Positions 18,048-28,157 of a stretch of DNA of 64,000 bases are shown one piece after another. The stretch covers positions 1,550,001-1,614,000 of the forward strand of contig NZ_CP078145.1 of NCBI RefSeq assembly GCF_019222765.1, in the 5' to 3' direction. A program made the translations under genes and the position numbers. The notes beneath the pieces were generated by a model. The model searched no databases. It saw only the letters and a program-made list of their open reading frames with translations, and had not been told where the DNA came from. The stretch comes from Nocardia iowensis (lineage in GTDB: Bacteria; Actinomycetota; Actinomycetes; Mycobacteriales; Mycobacteriaceae). The stretch's first letter is position 1. Each line of letters begins with the position of its first letter.

Positions 18048-18743
18048 TCAGGGGTGCAGGACCAGCATGGTGTGCGCTCCATGGTGGAATTCGTAGCTGG
18101 TTTCGCGGAGGCTGGTCCGAATGCCTTTGTCTTCGAGTTCCTTTCGGAGGTAGCTGACCAAATCGTCCAGCTGGTGACCTAGGTGGTCGACCAGCGGGTA
18201 GACCCTGGTCTCGCCCGCGCAGACCCTGGCCAGCTCGAGCAGGGCCGCGAGATGGAAATCGGCGGTCAACCGATCGGCGTAGGTGAACAGCAGGTGCGAG
18301 CTGAGTGCCAGGTCGAAGCTGTTTTCGGCGAAGGGGAGCGACGGCAGTTCGGTGGCGACGTACCGTTCGGGGTGCGCGATCAGGTCCGCGCCGAATCGCT
18401 GGGCGGCGGCGTGCCGCATTGCGCGGTGCTCGCCGGGGCCGCCGTACCAGTCCCACCGATACATCGCGGAATGTGCTGTGGCCCAACTACTTCCGCGATC
18501 GGTCTCGGTGAGTGCGAGACTTCTCAACTGGTCGGGCTCGCGGGCATAAACCGGATCGGCGGCGGTCACTTGGGCGCCGAGGACACTCGCCTCGGCCGTG
18601 AAACTGGCTGCGCCGCCGGGGCAGTCGAGAATCCGGCCCCGCAGGTCGGCATCGGCGAGAGCGAAGATGGCGCGATACTCGGCCAATGATCTTGCGCTGA
18701 CCAGAAATTCGCCTAGGACATCACTGTCGGAAAGGTGCTTCAT
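18048..18743 (-). CDS. Class I SAM-dependent methyltransferase
   Basis: This 231-residue protein has the Rossmann motif I as ILDCPGGAASF (a CPGG variant of DxGxG), motif II around VTAADPVY, and motif IV as FDLALSSHLLFTY. The substrate cannot be inferred. It abuts the EspG gene tail to tail with no spacer. A gap of about 180 bp on its 5' side, holding a hairpin and repeated GAAGTA half-sites, separates it from dinG and suggests its own promoter. Confidence 0.8.
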   Translation of the reverse strand: MKHLSDSDVLGEFLVSARSLAEYRAIFALADADLRGRILDCPGGAASFTAEASVLGAQVTAADPVYAREPDQLRSLALTETDRGSSWATAHSAMYRWDWYGGPGEHRAMRHAAAQRFGADLIAHPERYVATELPSLPFAENSFDLALSSHLLFTYADRLTADFHLAALLELARVCAGETRVYPLVDHLGHQLDDLVSYLRKELEDKGIRTSLRETSYEFHHGAHTMLVLHP

Positions 18744-18791
18744 CTGGAAACGGTCTCATGCGCGGACCGGGCGCGAGCGGGAATTTGTGGT

Positions 18792-18826
18792 GTCCCCGCG
18801 CCGCGTGCAGGGCTTGGCGCGGGGAC
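18792..18826. terminator. Strong hairpin between dinG and the methyltransferase gene
   Basis: A perfect 11-bp stem GTCCCCGCGCC / GGCGCGGGGAC with a 13-nt loop. It could terminate dinG or act in the methyltransferase leader. No T run follows on either strand. Confidence 0.5.
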
Positions 18827-18861
18827 CGCCGATACGTTCGGTGTGGGAATTGGGGTTCACC

Positions 18862-18897
18862 GAAGTACCACCCTCAATTTACTTCTGTTCGGAAGTA
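18862..18897. promoter_or_regulatory. Alternating GAAGTA/TACTTC half-sites
   Basis: Three copies of one 6-mer alternate in orientation: GAAGTA at 18862, TACTTC at 18880 and GAAGTA at 18892. The last two form a 6+6+6 dyad. The array lies in the gap upstream of the leftward methyltransferase gene and resembles an operator. The regulator is unknown. Confidence 0.4.
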
Positions 18898-18920
18898 TGC
18901 GCGCCCCAATGTGCGCGGGA

Positions 18921-20966
18921 TCACACAGCGTTTTCGTTGAGCCGTTGGAGCGCTTTCACGACGACTTCGGGGTTGGCGGTCTCCCAATACGGCGGCAGCG
19001 AGGCGCGCAGGTATCCGCCGTAGCGGGCGGTGGCCAGCCGGGAGTCGAGGATGGCGACCACGCCGCGGTCGTCGACGCTGCGCAGCAACCGCCCGGTGCC
19101 CTGGGCGAGCAGCAGCGCCGCGTGGTTGGCCGCGATCGCCATGAACCCGTTGCCGCCGCGCGATTCCACCGCGCGCTGGCGCGCGGTGAGCAGCGGGTCG
19201 TCGGGACGGGGGAAGGGGATTCGGTCCAGGATGACCAGGCTCAGCGACGGACCGGGCACATCGACGCCCTGCCACAGCGATAGCGTGCCGAAGAGCGAAG
19301 TCTCCGGATCGTCGGCGAACTTGCGGACCAGCGCGCCGGTCGAGTCGTCGCCCTGGCACAGCACGGGCGTGTCCAGTCGCTCACGCAAGGCCTCGGTGGC
19401 CGCTTTGGCCGCGCGCATCGAGGAGAACAGCCCGAGGGTGCGACCGCCCGCGGCCTTGATGAGCCGTTCGATCTCGTCCAGGTAGGCGGGTGCGAGGCCG
19501 TCGCGGCCGGGCGCGGGCAAGTGCTTGGCGACGTAGAGGATGCCCGACTTCGCATGGTCGAACGGTGAGCCGACGTCGAGCGAACTCCACCGCACCTTGT
19601 CGGCATCGGCGGGCGCCTGCGCGCCATTGGCCATGCCGGTGTCGGCCCGGTTCGACGACTGCGCGGGCAACCCCCAGGTGATCGCGAGCCCATCGAACGA
19701 GCCACCGATCTGTAGCGTCGCCGAGGTCAGCACCACGGTCGCGGTGCCGAACAGCCTGCTGCGCAAGAGCCCACCCACCGACAGCGGCGCCATCCGCAGC
19801 GAGCGCCGCGTTACGCCGCGCATTTCCTCCGCGGACAGCCAGATCACGTCGCGCCGGTTCGCTGGATCCGGTTCGTCGAACGCGGTGAGCGCGCGCACCG
19901 CCGTGTCGTGCACCTCATCGATAGCGGCCAGCGCCTGTGTGCGCGCGGCGGCGGTCTCGACATCACCCTGCTGGGTGGTGCCGCCCTGCGGGGCGAGCGC
20001 GGTCCGAACGTTCCAAGCGGCATCGCGGATGAGGGCGAGCACCGGGGCGACGCCGTCGGGCAGCCGCTCCCAGCGGGCGGCGGGCAGCTCGTCCAGCACG
20101 TTGTGCCAGGCCTCGGCGGCACTTTCGAGGCGATCCACCTCTTTTTCGTCGATGAGTTTGGTGCAGCGCCGCGCGGCCGCGCTGATCGCCGAGGAGGCCA
20201 GCTCGGCGGTGGCCACGCCGGTGACGCGGTCGACCAGCTCATGCGCCTCGTCGATCACCACCACATCGTGTTCGGGCAGCACCTGGATGCCGCTGATCGC
20301 GTCGATCGCCAGCAGCGCGTGGTTGGTCACCACGACGTCGGCCTGCGCCGATTCCGCCCGGGCCCGTTCGGCGAAGCAGTCCTGACCGAACGGGCAGCGC
20401 GACTTGCCGAGGCATTCGCGCGACGACACGCTCACCTGCCGCCAGGCGCGGTCGGTGACGCCGGGCACCAGCTCGTCCCGGTCGCCGGTCTCGGTGTCGG
20501 AGGCCCACTCGTTGAGCCGCTGCACCTCCCGGCCGAGCCGTGAGACGGCGAACGCGTCGAACAGTTCGGCCTCGGCTGGCTCGTCCGGAATCACGCTATT
20601 GATCTTGTTGAGGCAGAGGTAGTTGTTGCGGCCCTTGAGGATCGCGAACTTCGCCGCGCGCCCGAGCGGCTTGCTCAGCGCCTCGGACAGGCGCGGCAGA
20701 TCGCGGTCGACCAGCTGCCGTTGCAGGGCGATCGTCGCGGTCGACACCACCACTGTTCGCCCGGTCCGCACCGCGTGCCGCAGACTCGGCACCAGATACG
20801 CCAGCGACTTGCCGGTGCCCGTCCCGGCCTGCACCGCCAGGTGCTCCTTGGTGTCGATCGCGTGGTCCACCGCCGTCGCCATCGTCACCTGCCCGACGCG
20901 CTCTTTCCCGCCGAGCGCCTGCACGGCAGTGGCCAAAAGTTCGGGGACGGCGGGGAGTTCGGGCAC
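18921..20966 (-). CDS. dinG: ATP-dependent DNA helicase, DinG/XPD-like
   Basis: DinG is a 5'-3' superfamily 2 helicase with an iron-sulfur cluster, used to resolve R-loops, G-quadruplexes and replication blocks. The 681-residue protein shows Walker A (AGTGTGKSLAYLVP), the Fe-S cysteine cluster (CLGKSRCPFGQDC plus an upstream Cys in YLCLNK), the DEAH box (VVIDEAHELVDR) and C-terminal motif VI (GTGRLLRSVDDRG). It is the M. tuberculosis Rv1329c equivalent by position beside pncB. Confidence 0.95.
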   Translation of the reverse strand: MPELPAVPELLATAVQALGGKERVGQVTMATAVDHAIDTKEHLAVQAGTGTGKSLAYLVPSLRHAVRTGRTVVVSTATIALQRQLVDRDLPRLSEALSKPLGRAAKFAILKGRNNYLCLNKINSVIPDEPAEAELFDAFAVSRLGREVQRLNEWASDTETGDRDELVPGVTDRAWRQVSVSSRECLGKSRCPFGQDCFAERARAESAQADVVVTNHALLAIDAISGIQVLPEHDVVVIDEAHELVDRVTGVATAELASSAISAAARRCTKLIDEKEVDRLESAAEAWHNVLDELPAARWERLPDGVAPVLALIRDAAWNVRTALAPQGGTTQQGDVETAAARTQALAAIDEVHDTAVRALTAFDEPDPANRRDVIWLSAEEMRGVTRRSLRMAPLSVGGLLRSRLFGTATVVLTSATLQIGGSFDGLAITWGLPAQSSNRADTGMANGAQAPADADKVRWSSLDVGSPFDHAKSGILYVAKHLPAPGRDGLAPAYLDEIERLIKAAGGRTLGLFSSMRAAKAATEALRERLDTPVLCQGDDSTGALVRKFADDPETSLFGTLSLWQGVDVPGPSLSLVILDRIPFPRPDDPLLTARQRAVESRGGNGFMAIAANHAALLLAQGTGRLLRSVDDRGVVAILDSRLATARYGGYLRASLPPYWETANPEVVVKALQRLNENAV

Positions 20967-21064
20967 GCGAGCAGCCTACTGCCCGGCACCGACACCGGAC
21001 GCGCCCCTTGCGGTGATCGATTCGGCGTACTCGAGCCGTCGCTCGGCCGCGCGGTGTGCGGCCG

Positions 21065-21631
21065 TTACGCGCAGACGCTGCCTTCGAGGTCGACGCCCGC
21101 GGTGCGCATGCGGTCCAGCGCGGCGTCGGTGGTGGCGCGGGAAACTCCGGCGGTCAGGTCGAGCAGGACGCGGGTGTCGAAACCTTCGATCCTGGCGTCC
21201 AAGGCGGTGGCGCGGACGCAGTGATCGGTGGCGATGCCGACGATGTCGACCGCCTCGATGTCACGGTCGTGCAGCCAGTCGGCCAAGGTGGTGCCGTCCG
21301 CAGTGGTGCCCTCGAAACCGGAGTACGCGGCGGAATATTCGCCCTTGGAGAAGACCTCCTCGATGGGCGCGGTGTCCAGATTCGGGTGGAAGTCCGCGCC
21401 CGGGGTGCCCGCCCGGCAGTGCGGTGGCCAGGAATCGACGTAATCGGGGTGCGTGGAGAAGTGATCGCCGGGATCGACATGGAAGTCGCGGGTCGCGACG
21501 ACCGCGGCGTAGTCGGTGGCCGCGAGATGATCGCTTATTCGGGACGCGACCGCGGCACCGCCCGGGACGGCCAGCGACCCGCCCTCGCAGAAATCGTTCT
21601 GGACGTCGACGATGATAAGGGCTCGGGTCAT
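21065..21631 (-). CDS. pncA: Nicotinamidase/pyrazinamidase
   Basis: PncA converts nicotinamide to nicotinate for NAD salvage, and activates pyrazinamide in mycobacteria. In this 188-residue protein the catalytic triad is intact (D9, K96 in FSKGEYS, C138 in TDHCVRA), as are the metal ligands D49, H51, H57 and H71. The ATG at 21631 follows GGGAGG; a longer upstream frame has no family similarity. It lies just downstream of pncB on the same strand, so consecutive steps of the salvage pathway are side by side. Confidence 0.95.
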   Translation of the reverse strand: MTRALIIVDVQNDFCEGGSLAVPGGAAVASRISDHLAATDYAAVVATRDFHVDPGDHFSTHPDYVDSWPPHCRAGTPGADFHPNLDTAPIEEVFSKGEYSAAYSGFEGTTADGTTLADWLHDRDIEAVDIVGIATDHCVRATALDARIEGFDTRVLLDLTAGVSRATTDAALDRMRTAGVDLEGSVCA

Positions 21632-21759
21632 GATGACCTCCCGCGGTGGGAACGATGTACCTGTATTGCATTGTGCCGCTCGGTAAGACCGTCGGTGCAG
21701 GCGGCTCACGAAAGTCTCGGGCATGCCGCCGATACGCCGTTTCGCCGGGCGCCGGGCGT

Positions 21760-23121
21760 TCAGTTCGCGAACGTGGTCGGCACGGCGGGCTCACCGGCGG
21801 ACAGCTTCAGCCCCTCCCACGGCAGGCTGATCAGTCCGTGCGCCACGTGGTCCCGACTGTCCGACAGCGTCGGCAGATCCTCGACCGGCTTGCCCCCGCG
21901 GACCAGCGGGACGAGCAGCTCCCTGGCCTCGTACCCGTTCGACGCGGGCGCGGGCCCTGCCGCCGGGTAGACGATCTCCTCGACGATGGTCCCGGTGTCC
22001 CTGGACAGCCGCACCGCCTTCTTCGTGCCGCCGCGCGACTCCTTGTGGCTGCTGCGCTTGGCGACCGGCACCCCGTCGACCTCGACCAGCTTGTAGACCA
22101 TGCCCGCGGTCGGCGCGCCCGACCCGGTCACCAGCGAGGTGCCGACGCCATAGACGTCGACCGGCTCGGCCCGCAACGCGGCGATCGCGTACTCGTCCAG
22201 ATCGCCGGACACCACGATGCGGGTCTTGGTCGCGCCGAGACCATCCAGTTGGTCGCGCACCTGCCTGGCCAGCACGCCGAGATCACCGGAATCGAGGCGC
22301 ACCCCACCCAGTTCCGGCCCGGCAACCTCGATCGCGGTGGCCACGCCGCGGGTGATGTCGTAGGTGTCGACCAGCAACGTGGTGCCGATACCGAGCGCTT
22401 CGACCTGACTGCGAAACGCGGCCGCCTCGTGCTCACCATCCGCCCCGCTGTGCTCACCCACCCCGTCCGCTCCGCCGACTGCCGTCCCCGCATGCAGCAA
22501 CGTGAACGCGTGTGCACTCGTCCCCGCACCGGGCACACCGTAGCGGCGCACCGCCTCCAGATTCGACGTGGCGTCGAAGCCCGCCAGGTAGGCGGCGCGG
22601 GCGCTGGACGGTGCGGCCAGTTCGTGAGTGCGCCGCGACCCCATCTCGATCATCCGGCGCCCACCGGACGCGCTGACCATCCGGGCGGCGGCCGAGGCGA
22701 TCGCGCTGTCGTGGTTGAGGATCGACAGGACCAGCGTCTCCAGCACGACGCATTCGGCGAAGCTGCCGCGAACGGAGAGCACGGGGGAGCCGGGGAAATA
22801 CAGCTCACCCTCGGCGTAGCCGTCGATGTCGCCGGTGAAGCGGTAGTCACGCAGCCACTCCACCGTCTCGGCGGGCAGGAATCGCGCGACCACTGCCAGC
22901 TCCGCTTCGCCGAACTGGAAGTGCTCCAGCGCGTCGAGCACCCGGCCGGTGCCCGCGACGACGCCGTAGCGGCGGCCGTGCGGGAGACGGCGGGCGAATA
23001 CCTCGAAGGTGCAGCGGCGATGCGCGGAATCGTCGGCCAGCGCGGCGGCCAGCATGGTCAGTTCGTACTGGTCGGTCAGCAGTGCGGTGCTGGTGACGCC
23101 GTCGCCGTCGCGGATGTCCAC
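21760..23121 (-). CDS. pncB: Nicotinate phosphoribosyltransferase
   Basis: PncB makes nicotinate mononucleotide from nicotinate, PRPP and ATP, the committed step of NAD salvage. The 453-residue length matches actinobacterial PncB1. It has the N-terminal TDQYELTML block and the phosphorylatable His in GTSAHAFTLLH (H204). The later LDSGDL and VVSGDLDEY loops bind substrate. Its start faces clpS across about 125 bp, as in mycobacteria. Confidence 0.95.
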   Translation of the reverse strand: MDIRDGDGVTSTALLTDQYELTMLAAALADDSAHRRCTFEVFARRLPHGRRYGVVAGTGRVLDALEHFQFGEAELAVVARFLPAETVEWLRDYRFTGDIDGYAEGELYFPGSPVLSVRGSFAECVVLETLVLSILNHDSAIASAAARMVSASGGRRMIEMGSRRTHELAAPSSARAAYLAGFDATSNLEAVRRYGVPGAGTSAHAFTLLHAGTAVGGADGVGEHSGADGEHEAAAFRSQVEALGIGTTLLVDTYDITRGVATAIEVAGPELGGVRLDSGDLGVLARQVRDQLDGLGATKTRIVVSGDLDEYAIAALRAEPVDVYGVGTSLVTGSGAPTAGMVYKLVEVDGVPVAKRSSHKESRGGTKKAVRLSRDTGTIVEEIVYPAAGPAPASNGYEARELLVPLVRGGKPVEDLPTLSDSRDHVAHGLISLPWEGLKLSAGEPAVPTTFAN

Positions 23122-23245
23122 GCAGCCAACTGTAGACAGGGTGGTTGTTCAGCATAGGCCGGTGCCCGCCCAGCGGTTGTGAAATGCTGGAAACAGGGCT
23201 GAGCGGGGTGTTGCTCATTCGGAGGCGAGTCGTACCCTTGACGTT

Positions 23246-23596
23246 ATGGCCTTGTGCAACATAGTCCGAGGCGGCGTCGTGGTGGACGCCGTGGACGCCA
23301 CGCTGTCGGCGGCACAGGCGACCCCGGAGGCGGTCGAATACACCGAGATCTTGGAAGCGGAAGATCGCCCGTGGGTCACTGTGGTCTGGGACGACCCGGT
23401 CAACCTCATGCACTACGTCGCCTACATATTCCAGAAGCTCTTCGGCTACAGCAAAGCGAAGGCGACCGAGCTGATGCTGTTGGTGCACAACGAGGGCAAG
23501 GCGGTGGTCTCGTCCGGTTCGCGAGACAAGATGGAACATGACGTCCAGCGGCTACACGCCGCGGGACTCTGGGCGACCATGCAGCGGGACGACTGA
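23246..23596 (+). CDS. clpS: ATP-dependent Clp protease adaptor ClpS
   Basis: ClpS delivers N-degron substrates to the ClpC/ClpA unfoldase. In this 116-residue protein the ClpS core is clear: [31 protein letters not shown] contains the conserved Asn-Asp pocket, and [20 protein letters not shown] forms the second half of the pocket. Upstream is a longer, less conserved N-terminal arm. Order and strand match M. tuberculosis Rv1331. Confidence 0.95.
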   Translation: MALCNIVRGGVVVDAVDATLSAAQATPEAVEYTEILEAEDRPWVTVVWDDPVNLMHYVAYIFQKLFGYSKAKATELMLLVHNEGKAVVSSGSRDKMEHDVQRLHAAGLWATMQRDD

Positions 23597-23618
23597 CCAG
23601 GACGACTACCCTGACGCC

Positions 23619-24188
23619 GTGCGGAAGTGGAGCAGGAAAAACTCGCTCAGCGGTCTCAAACTGCGATCCGAGATGGACGCACGAGAGGCCAACGTGCTGA
23701 GGTCGCTGGTCGGCGCGGTCTCCGGGCTGCTCACCGAGCGAGCCGAAGCCGCGCCCGAGGACGACCTCGCCGCGCTGACCGGACTGCGCACCGGCAACAC
23801 GGTGCCCCCCGAGGATCCGCGGCTGCGCAGACTGCTGCCGGACTTCCACCGCAGCGAACCCGGTTCCCCCGATGCCGACCGCGCCGACCTCAACAGCGCG
23901 CTGCGCGGACTGCACGAACCGGAGATCATCGATGCCAAGCTGGCCGCGGGCAGCGTCATCCTGGACACCGTGCCCACCGAGGGCGGCAAGATCGTGCTCA
24001 CCCCCGAACAAGCCGACGCCTGGCTGACCGCTCTCACCGACGTGCGGCTGGCACTGGGCACGGTCCTCGGCATCGACGCCGACACCCCCGATCACCTGAG
24101 CCCGGACGACCCGAGGGCGCCGCACCTCGACGTCTACCACTGGCTCACCTGGATGCAGGACTCGCTGCTCCAGGCCCTGGCCCCCTGA
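23619..24188 (+). CDS. DUF2017 family protein
   Basis: This 189-residue protein begins VRKWSRKNSLSGLKLRSEMDAREANVLRSLV and ends DVYHWLTWMQDSLLQAL, matching DUF2017, a family almost always found directly after clpS in actinobacteria. The GTG start is 22 bases after the clpS stop. The long acidic middle region (QPEDDLAALTG-like and PDADRAD) is typical. Function is unknown; the fixed position suggests a role with ClpS or Clp proteolysis, but this is inference. Confidence 0.85.
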   Translation: MRKWSRKNSLSGLKLRSEMDAREANVLRSLVGAVSGLLTERAEAAPEDDLAALTGLRTGNTVPPEDPRLRRLLPDFHRSEPGSPDADRADLNSALRGLHEPEIIDAKLAAGSVILDTVPTEGGKIVLTPEQADAWLTALTDVRLALGTVLGIDADTPDHLSPDDPRAPHLDVYHWLTWMQDSLLQALAP

Positions 24189-24343
24189 ACATCTCCGTTG
24201 TCTTCCCGAATGCCGGAGCCGAGTCGCGGAACGTCACCACTCGATGCGGCGATGGTCGGAACGCGAAGGACGCCGCACCGAAGGTAGCGCCGAACCGGAT
24301 GACCAGCGAACCGTCGCCGTGATCGAAAGTCAGGAGCGCAACC

Positions 24344-25405
24344 GTGAATGTGCAAGCCGGACAACGTAACTCGCTCACCGATGTCGCCGGTCTGCTGGTC
24401 GGCCATCATCATGTACTCGACCCGAACGCGACGATCGGCGCCGGAGCGGCCACGGGCTGCACTGTCGTCTACGCACCGGGCGGTGCGGTCGCCGCCGTCG
24501 ATGTCCGCGGCGGCGGTCCTGGCACCCGGGAAACCGATGTGCTCGATCTGTCCAACACGGTCCGTCAGGTCAACGCGATCCTGCTCACCGGCGGCAGCGC
24601 CTACGGCCTCGCCGCCGCCGACGGTGTCATGCGCTGGCTCGAGGAGCACGGCGAAGGCATTCCGATGGACCCGGCCGATGCGAGCCGGGTGGTGCCGATC
24701 GTGCCGGGCGCGGTGATCTTCGACCTGCCGGTGGGTGCGTGGGACATCCGGCCGACCGCCGAATTCGGATACCAGGCCACGACCGCCGCGTCGGTGGAAT
24801 TCGAACGCGGCACCGTCGGCGCCGGTGTCGGCGCGCGCGCCGGTTCGATCAAGGGCGGCGTCGGCACCGCCAGCGTCGTGCTCGGCGACGGCGTAGCGGC
24901 CGGGGTCACGGTCGCCGCGCTGATCGTCGCGAATCCTGTTGGCTCCGTGTTCGATCCACGTACCGGCCTGCCATGGGGCGCGGGCACCGACGGCGCGGAC
25001 CACTTCGGTTTGCGCCCCGCGACCGCCGAACAGCTCGCCCACGCGAACGCGCTTCCGGTGAAAGGCACGGTGCTCAACACGACCATCGGCGTGGTCGCGA
25101 CCGACGCGCCGTTGGACCCGGTCGGTTGTCAGCGGGTGGCGACTACCGCGCACGACGGCCTGGCCAGAGCGATCCGTCCCGCCCATTCCCCGCTGGACGG
25201 TGACACCATCTTCGCGCTGGCCACCGGCACCGCGGCGTCGCCTGCGAATTTTCCGCTGCCGCCCGCCTTCCCGGCGGATCTGCTGCTGCTCGACGAGATC
25301 TGTACCGCCGCGGCGGTCTGCGTGGAACGCGCGATCGTCGACGCGATTCTCGCCGCGCGGTCCCTCGCCGGAATCCCCGCCTACCCGGACTTATTTCCCC
25401 GCTAG
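24344..25405 (+). CDS. P1 family peptidase (DmpA/NylC-type Ntn-hydrolase)
   Basis: These enzymes are self-cleaving N-terminal nucleophile hydrolases: aminopeptidases such as DmpA, or amide-oligomer hydrolases such as NylC. The 353-residue precursor has the early NSLTDVAGLLVGHH block, the glycine-rich ILLTGGSAYGL loop, and the cleavage site at N245/T246 in VLNTTIGVVATD, where Thr246 would become the nucleophile. CAGGAG precedes the GTG start. It corresponds to M. tuberculosis Rv1333 by position. The natural substrate is unknown. Confidence 0.9.
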   Translation: MNVQAGQRNSLTDVAGLLVGHHHVLDPNATIGAGAATGCTVVYAPGGAVAAVDVRGGGPGTRETDVLDLSNTVRQVNAILLTGGSAYGLAAADGVMRWLEEHGEGIPMDPADASRVVPIVPGAVIFDLPVGAWDIRPTAEFGYQATTAASVEFERGTVGAGVGARAGSIKGGVGTASVVLGDGVAAGVTVAALIVANPVGSVFDPRTGLPWGAGTDGADHFGLRPATAEQLAHANALPVKGTVLNTTIGVVATDAPLDPVGCQRVATTAHDGLARAIRPAHSPLDGDTIFALATGTAASPANFPLPPAFPADLLLLDEICTAAAVCVERAIVDAILAARSLAGIPAYPDLFPR

Positions 25406-25415
25406 ACGCGGGGAA
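25395..25415. terminator. Hairpin overlapping the peptidase stop codon
   Basis: An 8-bp stem TTCCCCGC / GCGGGGAA encloses TAGAC, which contains the stop codon. No U-tract follows. It may separate the peptidase gene from the cysteine operon. Confidence 0.45.
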
Positions 25416-25505
25416 TCCCGACCGGGCTATCAGGCGGCGGGAATAGCCGAATATTCTCACTCGTTGTCGACTGCGATGGGTCGGCATTGCGGAAGGGTTT
25501 GACTC

Positions 25506-25928
25506 GTGCTGGTGATCAGGGCCGACCTCGTGGCGGCGATGGTGGCGCACGCGCGCGCCGACCACCCCGACGAGGCCTGCGGCATCATCGCCGGACCGGA
25601 GGGCTCGGACCGTCCGGAGCGCTTCGTCGCCATGATGAACGCCGAGCGTTCGCCCACCTTCTACCGTTTCGATTCCGGTGAGCAGCTGAAGGTGTGGCGC
25701 GCCATGGACGACGCCGACGAGACCCCGGTGGTGATCTACCACTCGCACACCGCCACCGAGGCGTACCCCAGCCGCACCGACGTGTCCTACGCGTCCGAAC
25801 CGTTCGCGCACTACGTGCTGATCTCCACTCGCGATCCGGAGCAGCACGAGCTGCGCAGCTACCGGATCGTCGACGGGGAGGTCACCGAGGAGCCGGTGCG
25901 CATCGTCGATGCGTACGAAACCGCCTAG
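25506..25928 (+). CDS. mec: CysO-cysteine peptidase (JAMM/MPN+ metalloprotease)
   Basis: Mec cleaves cysteine from the C-terminus of the carrier CysO after CysM has built it there. The 140-residue protein carries the full JAMM zinc site: E23 in DEACG, H79 and H81 in IYHSHT, S89 and D92. It is the first gene of a mec-cysO-cysM operon. The GTG start is short of a good Shine-Dalgarno sequence but fits the family N-terminus (MLVIRADLV). Confidence 0.93.
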   Translation: MLVIRADLVAAMVAHARADHPDEACGIIAGPEGSDRPERFVAMMNAERSPTFYRFDSGEQLKVWRAMDDADETPVVIYHSHTATEAYPSRTDVSYASEPFAHYVLISTRDPEQHELRSYRIVDGEVTEEPVRIVDAYETA

Positions 25929-25961
25929 ACCGATGCTTGTTCGTGCAACCGAGGAGTTCTC

Positions 25962-27204
<1,243 letters not shown>

Positions 27205-27312
27205 CGCTCGCACGCGGGCCCTGGTCCTCGCCGGTACCCTCGGAAGAGCGGGATGACGGTTCGGACATGAACAGGCGAACCGTCGCACTCCCTGCTCGAC
27301 GAGGAGGCTGCG

Positions 27313-28050
27313 ATGACCGGCGGTGCGGGAATCGGTCCGTCATTCGACCCCGACCGGATCGCGGCGATCCGGGCACAGTTGGCGAATCCGGGCGCAACGA
27401 CGCCGCGGACAACCGCGGGCGCCCCGGCGAAGTCGAATAACTTCGCCGCCGTCAAACAATTGTGGTTGCGCGCCGGACTGCTCATCGCCGGTTTCGTCGC
27501 GCTGCTTTATGGCATCGAAGGCGTCGACACCCTCGACAACAACCAACTCGACAACGCCGGTATTCACCCCAGATCGGCTGATGGTCTTTCGGGCATCCTG
27601 TTCGCCCCGGTCCTGCACCACGGCTGGCCGCATCTGGTCGGCAACACCCTCCCGGTGCTGGTACTCGGCTTTCTCGCGCTCGCCGCGGGCATCGGCCGTG
27701 GACTCGCCGCGACCGCGATCATCTGGCTCGTCGCCGGTGTCGGCACCTGGTTGACCGGCGGTTCGGGCAGCGTGCATCTGGGCGCGTCGGCGCTGGTATT
27801 CGGCTGGTTGACGTTCCTGATCTCGCGCGGCTGGTTCGCCCGCAACATCGGGCAGATCGTGCTCGGGCTCGTCGTTGTGGCGCTCTACGGGTCGCTGCTG
27901 TGGGGTGTATTGCCTGGACAAGCCGGAATCTCTTGGCAGGGACATCTTTTCGGGGCGATGGGTGGACTGCTCGCCGGCTGGGTATTCTCTGGTGATGCAC
28001 GCCGGAATCGTCGCGGGGATCGAGCTGGAACCATTGCGTCGCCACGATGA
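27313..28050 (+). CDS. Rhomboid family intramembrane serine protease
   Basis: This 245-residue protein has a cytosolic N-terminal stretch of about 45 residues and six hydrophobic helices. The rhomboid catalytic pair is present: Ser159 in LGASALVFG and His211 in QGHLFGA, with the HGWPHLVGN motif of the oxyanion helix. Rhomboids cleave membrane-protein segments; substrates in actinobacteria are largely unknown. It corresponds to M. tuberculosis Rv1337. AGGAGG lies just upstream of the ATG. Confidence 0.92.
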   Translation: MTGGAGIGPSFDPDRIAAIRAQLANPGATTPRTTAGAPAKSNNFAAVKQLWLRAGLLIAGFVALLYGIEGVDTLDNNQLDNAGIHPRSADGLSGILFAPVLHHGWPHLVGNTLPVLVLGFLALAAGIGRGLAATAIIWLVAGVGTWLTGGSGSVHLGASALVFGWLTFLISRGWFARNIGQIVLGLVVVALYGSLLWGVLPGQAGISWQGHLFGAMGGLLAGWVFSGDARRNRRGDRAGTIASPR

Positions 28051-28157
28051 TCGTGCGGCCCGTCGAGAAATGTGGGGGATAGTTTCTTGAGCGAGCGAGC
28101 AATGGACACAGCTGCCCCAGCGCTCGTGACAGCGCCGAGCGTTAGCGAGGTGGTGTT

